Below, piece after piece: positions 44,756 to 53,499 of a DNA stretch of 64,000 bases (positions are counted from its first letter, which is position 1; each line of letters opens with the position of its first letter). Source of the stretch: Desulfomonilaceae bacterium (GTDB taxonomy: Bacteria > Desulfobacterota > Desulfomonilia > Desulfomonilales > Desulfomonilaceae); contig JBAZSD010000006.1 in NCBI GenBank assembly GCA_041662605.1, positions 1 through 64,000 on the forward strand, read 5' to 3'. Made by a program: the position numbers and the translations under genes. Under the pieces are notes generated by a model, which ran no database searches, was not told the origin of the DNA, and was given only the letters and a program-made list of their open reading frames with translations.

Positions 44756-45208
44756 TCACTCCCAGAAGTATTTTTCGTTGTATTCAAGTTGATGGGCAAG
44801 AAAAATCTGTCTGATTTCTTCTTTGAACGAAAACCGCTGGTGATGGGTTTGCTGGTTAACAACGTATCGGACAGTCGAATCCAGACCGGACTGTCCTATC
44901 GAAAACGCGCCATAACCGTTTTGCCAGGCAAAATCCTCGAAATTCTTTCCCCTGCTTTTTATCCACGAGGATGAATCTGTTTTGACACGTTCAATGACCT
45001 TGCTCAAGGCATAGGTTTTGGAAAGCCTGAAAACCAGATGCGTATGGTCCGGCATTCCACCAATGCGCACCGACTGGGAATCAACGAGTTTGAGAGACCC
45101 TGCCATAAATGCGTAAAGTTCTGGTCTAACTCTTTCAATTAGCCATGGAACACGATGTTTTGTTCCAAATACGACATGAACGTAAATTTTCGATAATGAT
45201 TGCGGCAT
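44756..45208 (-). CDS. REP-associated tyrosine transposase (RAYT, Y1/HUH type)
   Basis: About 150 residues starting MPQSLSKIYVHVVFGTKHR, with GGGGGG five bases before the ATG. The HUH motif is PDHTHLVF and the catalytic Tyr is in VRYVVNQQTHHQRFSFKEE. This is the stand-alone Y1 transposase that processes REP hairpins. A cluster of four perfect palindromes begins about 120 bases upstream (45328), which fits a RAYT-REP pair. Confidence 0.9.
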   Translation of the reverse strand: MPQSLSKIYVHVVFGTKHRVPWLIERVRPELYAFMAGSLKLVDSQSVRIGGMPDHTHLVFRLSKTYALSKVIERVKTDSSSWIKSRGKNFEDFAWQNGYGAFSIGQSGLDSTVRYVVNQQTHHQRFSFKEEIRQIFLAHQLEYNEKYFWE

Positions 45209-45327
45209 TTTTACCCCCCGATGTTTGGTGATTTTGATGTATTCCCACGTCATGGCATAGGATTGGTATCCGTCATCCGATTATTGTCTCCCATTGCGCC
45301 AGACCTTCACACTTGGCGTCCAATTGT

Positions 45328-45436
45328 CCTAGGGCTTCACCCTAGGCTGGCTTGATGCGCCCCTTCAGGGCTCAAATTCTGATCCACATAAAGCCCTGTA
45401 AGGGCGTTTTATGTCAGCCCAGGCTGGAGGCCTGGG
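45328..45436. repeat. REP/BIME cluster: four palindromes beside the RAYT gene
   Basis: Four hairpins: CCTAGGG/CCCTAGG at 45328-45346, GCCC/GGGC at 45359-45371, GCCC/GGGC at 45393-45405, and CCCAGGC/GCCTGGG at 45418-45436. All have 5-base loops, and the first two share CTTCA. The left pair and the reverse complement of the right pair are similar over about 35 bases, so two REP units sit tail to tail. Confidence 0.8.
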
Positions 45437-45459
45437 TAAGGAATGCGTATCATGTAGGA

Positions 45460-45726
45460 TTAATTTTTTAAAACCAGGGTTCTTGCTTGCGAAATCAGTT
45501 GGTTCAACCCATCAATTAATGTTTTTGGATCCGAGAGGCTCTTCCTGACACCGGCATGGTTTATATCATTTCGATAATCATAGACACGGCCAAACAAATC
45601 GAGTAGTCCCGGCTTTCCTTTGAGCATCATCAATGGCGGTTCTGTGTCAGACTTTTCAGGTTTCTCACGTTTGTTTTTCTCGTGGTCCCACCCCCAGCCA
45701 AGTTGGGAAATAAATTTCCAACATAC
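45460..45726 (-). pseudogene. Remnant: HEPN-like C-terminus resembling CRISPR-associated (Csx/TM1812-type) proteins
   Basis: Minus-strand frame with no start codon of its own, ending TAA at 45460-45462. It contains GLLDLFGRVYDYRNDINHAG, then KSLSDPKTLIDGLNQLI. R-N-D-I-N-H-A-G is the Rx4H HEPN ribonuclease motif in the exact context seen at the C-terminus of CRISPR-associated DxTHG/Csx proteins. A stop precedes the frame and no CARF domain, array or cas gene is nearby, so it is a fragment. Confidence 0.55.
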
Positions 45727-45807
45727 TTAGCGCTTTCGTAAGGTGCGGTCAAACACAATCTTGCCTAGATCATCTTCCTTGAGGTTCCCTCCTGGCCGAG
45801 GCTCTCC

Positions 45808-46773
45808 TCATCTTGCTCTTGCCCCCGTTCCGTTACCATTTTCGGCGCTAAAGATGCTCAACTGTAATATCTGGTCCTCGAATTCCAACCCCGAACCCAG
45901 CAACCGTTCGGATTCCATTCTCAAATCGTTTCCAAGCGAAACTGATTTGCGCTTCTCGATTCTGGATAGCTGCATTGATTCGACTATCTTTTAAGTTGTA
46001 CCCCTTAATGACCGGTGATTGGGTTTTATCTCGCCATTGGAAGTTTCGAGAGCATCCATCACATAACTGTTAACTAGCTTGGAATGATTTTCCCTGAAGG
46101 ATTGAAACTTGTTAAGGATCTCAATCCCGGCAACCATTCCATCAATAAAGACTATTATCCCCACCTGATTGAACACCGGTCGGAATGCCGACAGATAAGA
46201 CTCCGTCTGGTCCCTGTGAGATTCATATAGATCCGCCATTGCCATTGTTGGGGAAGGGGATGCAGACATCCTTTCATGTTTTTTCTCTATCTCGTCCCAC
46301 ACCACCCCTTGATTGGACATGAAGTTTCGTCCCCTACGAAGGTTCACGTTTACGGTTTCTGATTTCCGTTTTCGGAGATTAGCGCTCATTGCCCTGGGCT
46401 GACTTCCGAAATGTTTGCTTCGATATGACCATCTTCCCTTCTCGACACACGATACTGGAATGTTTGTCTCAGACTGCGGCGCAATCAGTATCGTTGTATT
46501 TAAGACCCAATGCTGTTTAGCTCCCACAAACTCTTCCCCATCCATAAGAAGCACGTTCTGGTCGGATTTGTTCAGGACTCTTAATTCAGGGACTGAACCG
46601 CCTTCGGTTAGCTCTGAAATAGCAAGCGCGTCATTTGCAAGAGCGTTGTCCAGAGTGAGGAAATCGACAGCGGCCTCATGCTCTGAAAGCAGGCAATAGA
46701 GCGCCATATTCTTGTGATTCTGTTTCGCTCCGACCTTTATTTGACTGAAAAAATCACCTAATGGGGCATTCAT
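45808..46773 (-). pseudogene. ARPP-1-like gene interrupted by an in-frame TAA
   Basis: From ATG at 46773 the first 260 residues match the ARPP-1 domain family (LNKSDQNVLLMDGEEFVGAK, then PVSCVEKGRW and AFRPVFNQVGIIVFIDGMVAG). They end at TAA (45991-45993). Past it the same frame continues to TGA at 45808-45810 with SVSLGNDLRMESERLLGSGL and FEDQILQLSIF, the expected C-terminal strand pair of this family. The stop is therefore a nonsense mutation, not the natural end. Function of the family is unknown. Confidence 0.65.
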
Positions 46774-47083
46774 GGGAGGCTCCTTTTGATCATGATGACC
46801 CCATTATTTCCTACACGTGTGTCAAATAAGGACAAACGTAAAAGCAATTTCACAATTTTTTCTAAATCATTGGGAGTTGCTTAACTCAAGAGGCTGTCAA
46901 ATCCCATCAGAACCCGAGAATTCCGCAACATTGTCTTATTCAGTGTGTTGAATCTATATTGGGATATAGAGAGAGCGTCGTAGAGAGTTCACCAAAGGCA
47001 CATTTGGTGATTCGCTCACAACTTAACATTTCAGGATCTTCACGGAACTTGGACTACATGTCATCTAAAAGAGGGCGTTATAG
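46774..47083. other. Intergenic region with an operator-like dyad
   Basis: 310 bases with no gene seen. TCACCAAA at 46989-46996 and TTTGGTGA at 47003-47010 form a perfect dyad about 75 bases before the membrane protein gene. Confidence 0.35.
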
Positions 47084-47629
47084 ATGAAAATAGCGAACGT
47101 CAAAAAGGCTGAACTGAAAACTGAATTTTATGAAGAGACAAAAAAGTATATTTTGCTCACCGTCTACATAGCCATGATCTTGGCTGGATTGAAAATTTAC
47201 AAGAGAATGATTCTGACGGAATATCACATCAGCTATTTCAATTGCGGGTTTGGTCTCTTCGAATCCATGATGCTGGCCAAAATCATTTTGCTCGGAAATT
47301 TTCTAGGCCTTGGCGAGCGTTTTGGGGACAGGCCTTTGATGGTAAAAATATTATACAAGGCATTTGTCATGAGCGTTCTAGCCCTGGTCTTCTCCATCCT
47401 GGAGTATGCCGCCGAAGGATTTTATTACAACAGAGACATCACGGGCATTTTCAAGGAAATAGTTTTCAAAAGCAAAGGAGAGCTGCTGTCCCATGCCGCA
47501 GTCATGTTTGTCAACTTCATCCCATTGTTTGCCATCTGGGAAACTGGAAAGGTAATGGGGGGAAACAGGCTATTTCACTTGCTGTTCAAAGGGACGCCGC
47601 CATTGACTGCCGAACCCGAGGGTTCTTGA
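47084..47629 (+). CDS. Integral membrane protein, unknown
   Basis: 181 residues with about four membrane segments (near residues 23-40, 58-75, 88-108, 138-155) and a basic N-terminus. No family recognised. It precedes the nitrogen-fixation island by about 530 bases on the same strand but is not clearly part of it. Confidence 0.65.
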   Translation: MKIANVKKAELKTEFYEETKKYILLTVYIAMILAGLKIYKRMILTEYHISYFNCGFGLFESMMLAKIILLGNFLGLGERFGDRPLMVKILYKAFVMSVLALVFSILEYAAEGFYYNRDITGIFKEIVFKSKGELLSHAAVMFVNFIPLFAIWETGKVMGGNRLFHLLFKGTPPLTAEPEGS

Positions 47630-47652
47630 TTTTAACCCGCTATGCCCGACGT

Positions 47653-47691
47653 CAATTACATTTGTGCACTGGCGACAATTACACTTGTGCA
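47653..47691. repeat. Tandem direct repeat, 23-base period
   Basis: CAATTACATTTGTGCA at 47653-47668 recurs as CAATTACACTTGTGCA at 47676-47691 (one difference). It could be paired regulator sites or the end of a lost insertion element. Confidence 0.6.
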
Positions 47692-48004
47692 TGTTGATAA
47701 TTAATTCCCTGTTCCTGATGCTGGAGCAGGGTCGTTTGAACCATCATTTGTAATTTCCCAAACCTGTTTTTTGTTTAGGGCCTTTGAAGATTCTGTCCCA
47801 CTGGGAGAAAACTCCAAATAGTTGTAAAAAACACAACCACAACATGTTACGGTCGGGCAATCCTTGAGGTTCGAAAACTTATAGAGTTCTTAATTATTTT
47901 GAACCATCGAATTCAGTTACCCAAATTTTATAGCACGGGCCACGTTACTCCATCTCGCCAAGTATTCCTACATTCACGTAGCTCTTCTGGCAAATCAATA
48001 CCAT

Positions 48005-48020
48005 TGTGTTGCAAACAACA
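48005..48020 (+). promoter_or_regulatory. NifA-type upstream activator site before nifA
   Basis: TGT-GTTGCAAACA-ACA matches the NifA enhancer consensus TGT-N10-ACA exactly. It lies about 75 bases upstream of the -24/-12 promoter of nifA, the usual distance. Confidence 0.65.
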
Positions 48021-48088
48021 GCCCTTCCCGATCAAATTCTATGGCTAACTGTTTATAAATATTGGCTTAGTGAGTTAATTCAGGTCCA

Positions 48089-48103
48089 TGGCTTGGATAT
48101 TGC
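48089..48103 (+). promoter_or_regulatory. Sigma-54 (-24/-12) promoter of nifA
   Basis: TGGC TTGGATA TTGC has the GG-N10-GC spacing of sigma-54 promoters and matches TGGCACG-N4-TTGC at most positions. Transcription would start about 40 bases before the nifA ATG. Confidence 0.7.
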
Positions 48104-48157
48104 ATCATTTTGAAGAGCCTGTGGCTGCATGAATCCTGAAATTGCTGTGAGAATGAC

Positions 48158-49708
48158 ATGAAGGCTCTTATAAATCAGCTAGAACTCAAGGCTTTATACA
48201 AAATTAGTCAAGTAATAGGACAGGCTTTGAATCTGGACCAAACGCTGGCAATTATTCTTTCCACACTGTCGGAAGATTTGTCAATGAAACGTGGGGCCAT
48301 CACCATAATTGATTTCGAAACGGGAAAACTGACGATTCGAGCGTCACACGGTTTGACACATCAGGAGAAAAAACGGGGAGTGTACAGGTTCGATGAAGGG
48401 ATAACCGGAAAGATATTCAGTTCAAATGAGCCGTTTGTTGTTCCTGACATAAGTAGGGACCCTCTCTTTCTAAATAAAACAGGCGCAAGAACCCCGGAAA
48501 AAGGCAGAATCTCTTTCATCGGCGTTCCAATTGGCCTCAATGGCTATCCTATTGGCGTTCTAAGCGCTGACAAACTGTTTGAGGCAGACTTGTCGTTTGA
48601 GGAGGACGTTCGCTTCCTTAGCATTCTCGCCGCTTTCATCGGCCAACTGATAAGTCTCAATGAACAGGTTAAAGCGAGAGAGAAAACTTTGGTCAGGGCA
48701 AATCTCTTTCTCAAGGAAAAAATATCCAGAAAAAGTGATGGTTTTTTTTCTATCGCCAGAAGCCCCGCGATACTGGAAGCGCAACAGCTTGTAAAAAAAG
48801 TGGCCCCAACCAGGGCCACGGTCCTGATCCTCGGAGAATCCGGAACGGGCAAAACCCTTGTGGCGCAAATAATTCACGAACTGAGTTCACGATCAAGGAA
48901 TCCATTCATTAAGGTGAACAGCGCCGCTCTACCGGAAAACCTCTTGGAGGCCGAACTTTTCGGATACGAAAGAGGCGCTTTTACGGGAGCTACGGAAGCC
49001 AGGACAGGTCGTGTCGAAGAAGCTGAAGGAGGCACCCTGTTTCTTGATGAGATTGGTGAAATGTCCCTACCTGTTCAGGCCAAACTTCTCAGGTTTCTCC
49101 AGGACAAGGAATTTGAGAGACTCGGGAGTTCCAAGACTCGGAAAGTAGACGCTCGAATCATAGCGGCTACAAACAGGGACCTATCTTCGGCCACCTCCTC
49201 GGGCGAATTCAGGCAGGATCTTTATTATCGACTCAATGTGTTTCCAATCCGTGTCCCTCCTCTTCGTGAAAGACAGGAAGACATAGTGGGGCTTCTCACT
49301 TTTTTCACCAGGTCACTTGTGCGGGAATATGGAGCTGAACTGCATTTTTCTCCGAAAGCGATTGAGGCGCTCATCAGGTATTCCTGGCCTGGAAATGTCA
49401 GGGAGCTTGAGAATCTCCTGGAAAGGTTGGCCATAATGTCTGAGAACGGCCTTATTGATATTGGTGATTTGACTCCCTATCTAGCGCATGTCGTGAAGGA
49501 TCATCACACCCCTGTGGCCCCAACATTATCAAGGCTGGATTCATTGACTGAGATGGAAAAAAGAGGCGTCGTGGCCGCTCTCGAGCGCAACGGCTGGATT
49601 CAGTCGCGTGCCGCCAGAGATCTGGGAATTACGCTTAGGCAAATGGGATACAGGGTAAGAAAATTTGGATTGGAGGACTATTTGAAGAGAAAGAAGCTAT
49701 TTATTTAG
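48158..49708 (+). CDS. nifA: NifA, sigma-54-dependent activator of nif genes
   Basis: 516 residues in three parts: an N-terminal GAF domain (about residues 15-170), a central AAA+ domain and a C-terminal Fis-type HTH. The AAA+ domain has Walker A ILGESGTGKT, the sigma-54 contact GAFTGATE and GGTLFLDEIGEM. The HTH is RNGWIQSRAARDLGITLRQ, then MGYRVRKFGL, which is the NifA style. The Cys-rich interdomain linker of oxygen-sensitive NifA proteins is not present. Its own -24/-12 promoter and NifA-type site suggest autoactivation. nifH begins about 490 bases downstream. Confidence 0.9.
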   Translation: MKALINQLELKALYKISQVIGQALNLDQTLAIILSTLSEDLSMKRGAITIIDFETGKLTIRASHGLTHQEKKRGVYRFDEGITGKIFSSNEPFVVPDISRDPLFLNKTGARTPEKGRISFIGVPIGLNGYPIGVLSADKLFEADLSFEEDVRFLSILAAFIGQLISLNEQVKAREKTLVRANLFLKEKISRKSDGFFSIARSPAILEAQQLVKKVAPTRATVLILGESGTGKTLVAQIIHELSSRSRNPFIKVNSAALPENLLEAELFGYERGAFTGATEARTGRVEEAEGGTLFLDEIGEMSLPVQAKLLRFLQDKEFERLGSSKTRKVDARIIAATNRDLSSATSSGEFRQDLYYRLNVFPIRVPPLRERQEDIVGLLTFFTRSLVREYGAELHFSPKAIEALIRYSWPGNVRELENLLERLAIMSENGLIDIGDLTPYLAHVVKDHHTPVAPTLSRLDSLTEMEKRGVVAALERNGWIQSRAARDLGITLRQMGYRVRKFGLEDYLKRKKLFI

Positions 49709-49987
49709 CATGGAGCCGACGGCATTACGACCGTTCGATAATGTCGTCACATATATTGAAATCTTAAGATTTTTCAGAGCGTCGATTTTCTCTCCCCCTC
49801 CTTTACCTACCTGAAGGACATAGACCTTTCTGTGAAGATGGTCTTTTGACAAAATTGACGCTCATATTTACATTGTCATTTCCGAAACCATCCTGTTAAC
49901 ATCAATTCCTTCATACAGTTCTTCCTGTCCTGATTATCCCCTGTTTCGTAACTCAGTTCTGATAACTGGGATAGAATCACCAAATTG

Positions 49988-50040
49988 GACAATGTTGTTA
50001 CAATTTTGTGAATACACATAACAATTTTGTAAACATTGTC
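49988..50040. promoter_or_regulatory. 53-bp dyad-symmetric element upstream of nifH
   Basis: The outer arms GACAATGTT and AACATTGTC are exact reverse complements. Inside, ACAATTTTGT occurs twice (once on each side), so the element is close to a palindrome throughout. It lies about 100-150 bases upstream of the nifH -24 box, where an enhancer would sit. Only a TGT-N11-ACA near-match to the NifA site occurs in it. Confidence 0.6.
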
Positions 50041-50141
50041 GATTTCGACTTTCTCTTTCCTCGCTGATTCTCGACATATCTATATTAACTAATCCAATAA
50101 ATACAGAGTATTACAACTAATTTGCCTCCGTCCCGTCCAAA

Positions 50142-50156
50142 TGGCGCCGAACTTGC
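50142..50156 (+). promoter_or_regulatory. Sigma-54 (-24/-12) promoter of the nif operon
   Basis: TGGC GCCGAAC TTGC shows GG-N10-GC spacing; expected start near 50168, about 30 bases before the nifH ATG. Confidence 0.75.
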
Positions 50157-50198
50157 CTTTACTTCTTCAAAAACAGTGAGAGGTAAAAACAAGACAAA

Positions 50199-51017
50199 AT
50201 GAGAAAAATAGCGATTTACGGCAAAGGCGGCATCGGAAAATCGACTACTACGCAAAATACAGTAGCGGGCCTGGCTGAAATGGGACGTAAAGTCATGGTA
50301 GTGGGTTGCGACCCGAAGTCGGACTCGACCCGTCTTCTGCTGGGAGGCCTTGCCCAAAAGACCGTACTCGACACATTGCGAGCGGAAGGTGAAGACGTGG
50401 AACTTGATGAAATCCGCAAGGTCGGTTTCAAAGGCACAATTTGCGTGGAATCAGGTGGACCGGAACCGGGGGTAGGTTGCGCTGGACGTGGAATTATAAC
50501 CTCCATCAACCTGCTCGAACAGCTAGGAGCCTACGATGAAACGCTCGATTACGCCTTCTACGATGTCTTGGGCGACGTTGTCTGCGGTGGTTTTGCGATG
50601 CCTATTCGAGAAGGCAAAGCCCAGGAAATCTACATCGTCGTCTCGGGTGAAATGATGGCCATGTACGCCGCCAACAACATCTGTAAGGGTATCGTAAAAT
50701 TTGCTGAAGCCGGTGGTGTTCGCCTGGGAGGCCTCATCTGCAACAGCAGAAAAGTCGACTTTGAACAGGAAATGATTGAGGCCTTCGCCGAACAGTTAGG
50801 TACCCAGATGATCCACTTCGTGCCCCGGGACAACATGGTGCAAAAGGCTGAAATCAACAGGAAAACAGTAATAGAATTCGAGCCTACACATTCTCAGGCG
50901 GAGGAATACAGGACTTTGGCAAATAAAATTGAAGAGAACAAGATGCACGTTGTTCCAAAGATCATGAGCACTGACGATCTCGAGAAACTCCTTATAAAAC
51001 ATGGTTTGGCCGGTTAA
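50199..51017 (+). CDS. nifH: Nitrogenase iron protein (dinitrogenase reductase)
   Basis: 272-residue homodimeric ATP-dependent electron donor to the MoFe protein. Walker A IYGKGGIGKSTTTQN, the switch region VGCDPKSDSTR, the [4Fe-4S] cysteines in VGCAGRGI and DVVCGGFAMPI, and the Arg of GCAGRG (ADP-ribosylation site in some species) are all present. First gene of the nif operon, under a -24/-12 promoter; nifI1 follows 47 bases later. Confidence 0.98.
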   Translation: MRKIAIYGKGGIGKSTTTQNTVAGLAEMGRKVMVVGCDPKSDSTRLLLGGLAQKTVLDTLRAEGEDVELDEIRKVGFKGTICVESGGPEPGVGCAGRGIITSINLLEQLGAYDETLDYAFYDVLGDVVCGGFAMPIREGKAQEIYIVVSGEMMAMYAANNICKGIVKFAEAGGVRLGGLICNSRKVDFEQEMIEAFAEQLGTQMIHFVPRDNMVQKAEINRKTVIEFEPTHSQAEEYRTLANKIEENKMHVVPKIMSTDDLEKLLIKHGLAG

Positions 51018-51064
51018 ACAGCGACTAGATTCCAAAATCCAAATAACGAAACGAGGTAACGAAC

Positions 51065-51421
51065 ATGTTGATGATCAGATCCATCGTCAGGCCCACTAAG
51101 GTGGACGACGTACTGGCGGCCCTGATGGAGGCCGGCTTCCCCGCAGTGACCAAAATATCAGTAGTTGGCCGTGGAAAGCAGCGTGGCATAAAAATCGGTG
51201 AAATCACTTACGACGAGATCCCAAAAGAAATGCTTCTAACGGTAGTGCCTGATACTGACAAGGATTTTGTTATCAAAACGGTGATCAAGGCTGCCAGAAC
51301 AGGCGATAAGGGCGCTTATGGCGACGGAAAGATCTTCGTGAGCCCGGTAGATGAAGTCTACACGATTAGTTCGGGCATCAAGGAGACAGCTTCCGGGGAA
51401 ATTGAAGAGGTAAAGATATGA
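51065..51421 (+). CDS. nifI1: NifI1, PII-like nitrogenase regulator
   Basis: 118-residue PII-superfamily protein. MIRSIVRPTKVDDVLAAL, the short T-loop region GRGKQRGIKIGEI and TGDKGAYGDGKIFVSPVDE are NifI-type and lack the Tyr uridylylation loop of GlnB. With NifI2 it binds the MoFe protein and shuts off activity when ammonium is present, as known in methanogens. GAGG is eight bases before the ATG. Its stop overlaps the nifI2 start (ATGA). Confidence 0.94.
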   Translation: MLMIRSIVRPTKVDDVLAALMEAGFPAVTKISVVGRGKQRGIKIGEITYDEIPKEMLLTVVPDTDKDFVIKTVIKAARTGDKGAYGDGKIFVSPVDEVYTISSGIKETASGEIEEVKI

Positions 51422-51798
51422 GAGCAATTATGGCTATCATACGCATTAACATGATGAACAAAACCAAAAAGGCGCTTTCCGACGCAGGGATACCGTCTAT
51501 GACCGCCAAGGACGTCCTGGGCAGGGGTAAGGGCCTGGTTGATTACAGCTTACTTGAAGGCGCTGAAAAAGGTTACGAAGAGGCAATAGCTCAACTTGGT
51601 CACAGTCAACGCCTGATTCCCAAGAGGCTGCTGTTTATGGTGGTCCCGGAGAAACTGAAGAATAAAGCGGTGACAACCATTATGACCGTTAACAAAACAG
51701 GCAAATCTGGGGACGGTAAAATATTCGTAATGCCGGTCGCCGGTTCCTTTAGTGTGCGCACCGGCGAAGGCGGCGATAAAGTCCTCGATGAAATGTGA
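51418..51798 (+). CDS. nifI2: NifI2, PII-like nitrogenase regulator
   Basis: 126 residues. IIRINMMNKTKKALSDAGIP, GRGKGLVDYSLLEGA and KTGKSGDGKIFVMPVAGSF match NifI2, the larger partner of NifI1. 2-oxoglutarate is the known effector that releases the complex. It sits between nifI1 and nifD, the usual place in group II/III nif clusters. Confidence 0.94.
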   Translation: MRAIMAIIRINMMNKTKKALSDAGIPSMTAKDVLGRGKGLVDYSLLEGAEKGYEEAIAQLGHSQRLIPKRLLFMVVPEKLKNKAVTTIMTVNKTGKSGDGKIFVMPVAGSFSVRTGEGGDKVLDEM

Positions 51799-51823
51799 AT
51801 CTGGCCTCTCTCAGGAGAAAATA

Positions 51824-53476
51824 ATGAAAGCTTTGAATGAAAATATATCGCTCGAAACCGAGCAAATTGATCCGCAGGAAGTCAAACAGGAACTGCTGAA
51901 AAAGTATCCGACTAAAGTGGCTCGCAAACGGGCGAAGCAGATCATCGTAAACAGGGTTTCCGAAGAACAGGAATTGCCGGAAATCGGAGCCAACACCAGG
52001 ACAATCCCTGGGATAATTACACAGCGAGGATGTACATACGCCGGGTGCAAAGGGGTCATTATGGGCCCGACCCGCGACATAGTAAATATCACCCATGGAC
52101 CTATCGGTTGCGGTTTTTACAGTTGGCTCACACGTCGTAATCAGACCCGTCCGGATGGACCGGAAGACGATAACTTCATGACTTACTGTTTTTCCACGGA
52201 CATGCAGGAAGAAAACATCGTTTTTGGTGGTGAGAAGAAGCTGCGGGCGGCCATCCAGGAAGCGTATGACCTTTTCAAACCCAAGGCTATCAGCATTTTT
52301 TCAACGTGCCCCGTAGGGCTAATTGGCGATGACGTGCACTCGGTAGCTCGCGAAATGAAGGAAAAGCTCGGAATCAATGTTTTCGGGTTCAGTTGTGAGG
52401 GATACAAGGGGGTGAGCCAGTCGGCAGGCCATCACATCGCTAACAACGGAATTTTCAAGAACGTAGTTGGCCTCAATGACAACGTTAAGGAAGGAAAATA
52501 CAGGATTAACCTGCTCGGCGAGTACAACATAGGAGGTGACGCGTTCGAGATCGACCGTATCCTCGATGAATGTGAAATATCAGTAGTATCGACTTTCAGC
52601 GGTAACTCCACCTATGACCAGTTTGCCAACGCTCATACAGCCGATTTGAACACAATTATGTGCCACCGTTCGATCAACTACGTCGCTGAGATGATGGAGA
52701 CCAAGTTCGGCATCCCATGGATCAAGATTAATTTCATCGGGGCTCAGGCCACTGCAAAATCGTTACGAAAGATCGCCAATTATTTCGAGAACGACGAACT
52801 TAAACAGCGAGTCGAAGATGTCATCGCTCGTGAGATGCCCGAAGTGATCAAAGTCCGTGACGACGTCAGGGCCCGCTGTGAGGGAAAGGTAGCCATGCTT
52901 TTTGTGGGTGGATCCCGCGCTCACCATTATCAGGAACTATTCAGGGAAATCGGGATGAAAACCATTTCCGCGGGATACGAGTTCGCCCATCGTGACGACT
53001 ATGAAGGTCGGAAAGTTCTGCCATCCATAAAAGTTGACGCGGATAGCCGTAACATCGAAGAACTTGAAATCCACCCTGACCCCGAACGATTCCGGCCCCG
53101 TAAAACGGATGAACAACTGAAGAAACTCCAGGATGAAGGTTTCCGTTTCAAAGACTATGACGGAATGATGAGAGAGATGTCCGATCGGAGCCTGGTGATT
53201 GACGACATAAGCCAATACGAATCGGAACAACTAATTGAAATCTACAAACCAGACATCTTTTGCGCAGGCATCAAGGAAAAATTCGCCATACAAAAAAAAG
53301 GTATCCCGATGAAACAGCTCCATAGCTACGATTCAGGAGGCCCATACGCCGGCTTCAAAGGCGCCATTAACTTTTATCGGGAGATTGACAGAATGGTGAA
53401 TAGCCAGATTTGGAAACATATCAAGGCTCCCTGGCAGGAAAGCCCTGAGCTTGCGGCAAAATACGCCTGCGATTGA
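51824..53476 (+). CDS. nifD: Nitrogenase MoFe protein alpha chain
   Basis: 550 residues from ATG 51824 with AGGAG six bases upstream. P-cluster cysteines lie in GCTYAGCKGV, GPIGCGFYSW and STCPVGLIGDD. FeMo-co ligands are the Cys in NTIMCHRSIN and the His in MKQLHSYDSGGPYAGF. GVSQSAGHHIAN (Gln and His near the cofactor) points to the Mo rather than V or Fe-only enzyme. An insertion of about 50 residues (around 375-425) is typical of the clostridial/methanogen-type alpha chain. Confidence 0.97.
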   Translation: MKALNENISLETEQIDPQEVKQELLKKYPTKVARKRAKQIIVNRVSEEQELPEIGANTRTIPGIITQRGCTYAGCKGVIMGPTRDIVNITHGPIGCGFYSWLTRRNQTRPDGPEDDNFMTYCFSTDMQEENIVFGGEKKLRAAIQEAYDLFKPKAISIFSTCPVGLIGDDVHSVAREMKEKLGINVFGFSCEGYKGVSQSAGHHIANNGIFKNVVGLNDNVKEGKYRINLLGEYNIGGDAFEIDRILDECEISVVSTFSGNSTYDQFANAHTADLNTIMCHRSINYVAEMMETKFGIPWIKINFIGAQATAKSLRKIANYFENDELKQRVEDVIAREMPEVIKVRDDVRARCEGKVAMLFVGGSRAHHYQELFREIGMKTISAGYEFAHRDDYEGRKVLPSIKVDADSRNIEELEIHPDPERFRPRKTDEQLKKLQDEGFRFKDYDGMMREMSDRSLVIDDISQYESEQLIEIYKPDIFCAGIKEKFAIQKKGIPMKQLHSYDSGGPYAGFKGAINFYREIDRMVNSQIWKHIKAPWQESPELAAKYACD

Positions 53477-53499
53477 GACTCGAAGGAAGGAACCGACTA

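Noticed and set aside
41300..47700. CRISPR array near the HEPN remnant
   Set aside because: No regularly spaced repeats were seen; the palindromes at 45.3-45.4 kb are REP-type and not array repeats.
49709..50141. Canonical NifA site upstream of nifH
   Set aside because: Scanning each TGT in the stretch gave no ACA at ten bases; only TGT-N11-ACA and TGT-N10-ACC near-matches were found.
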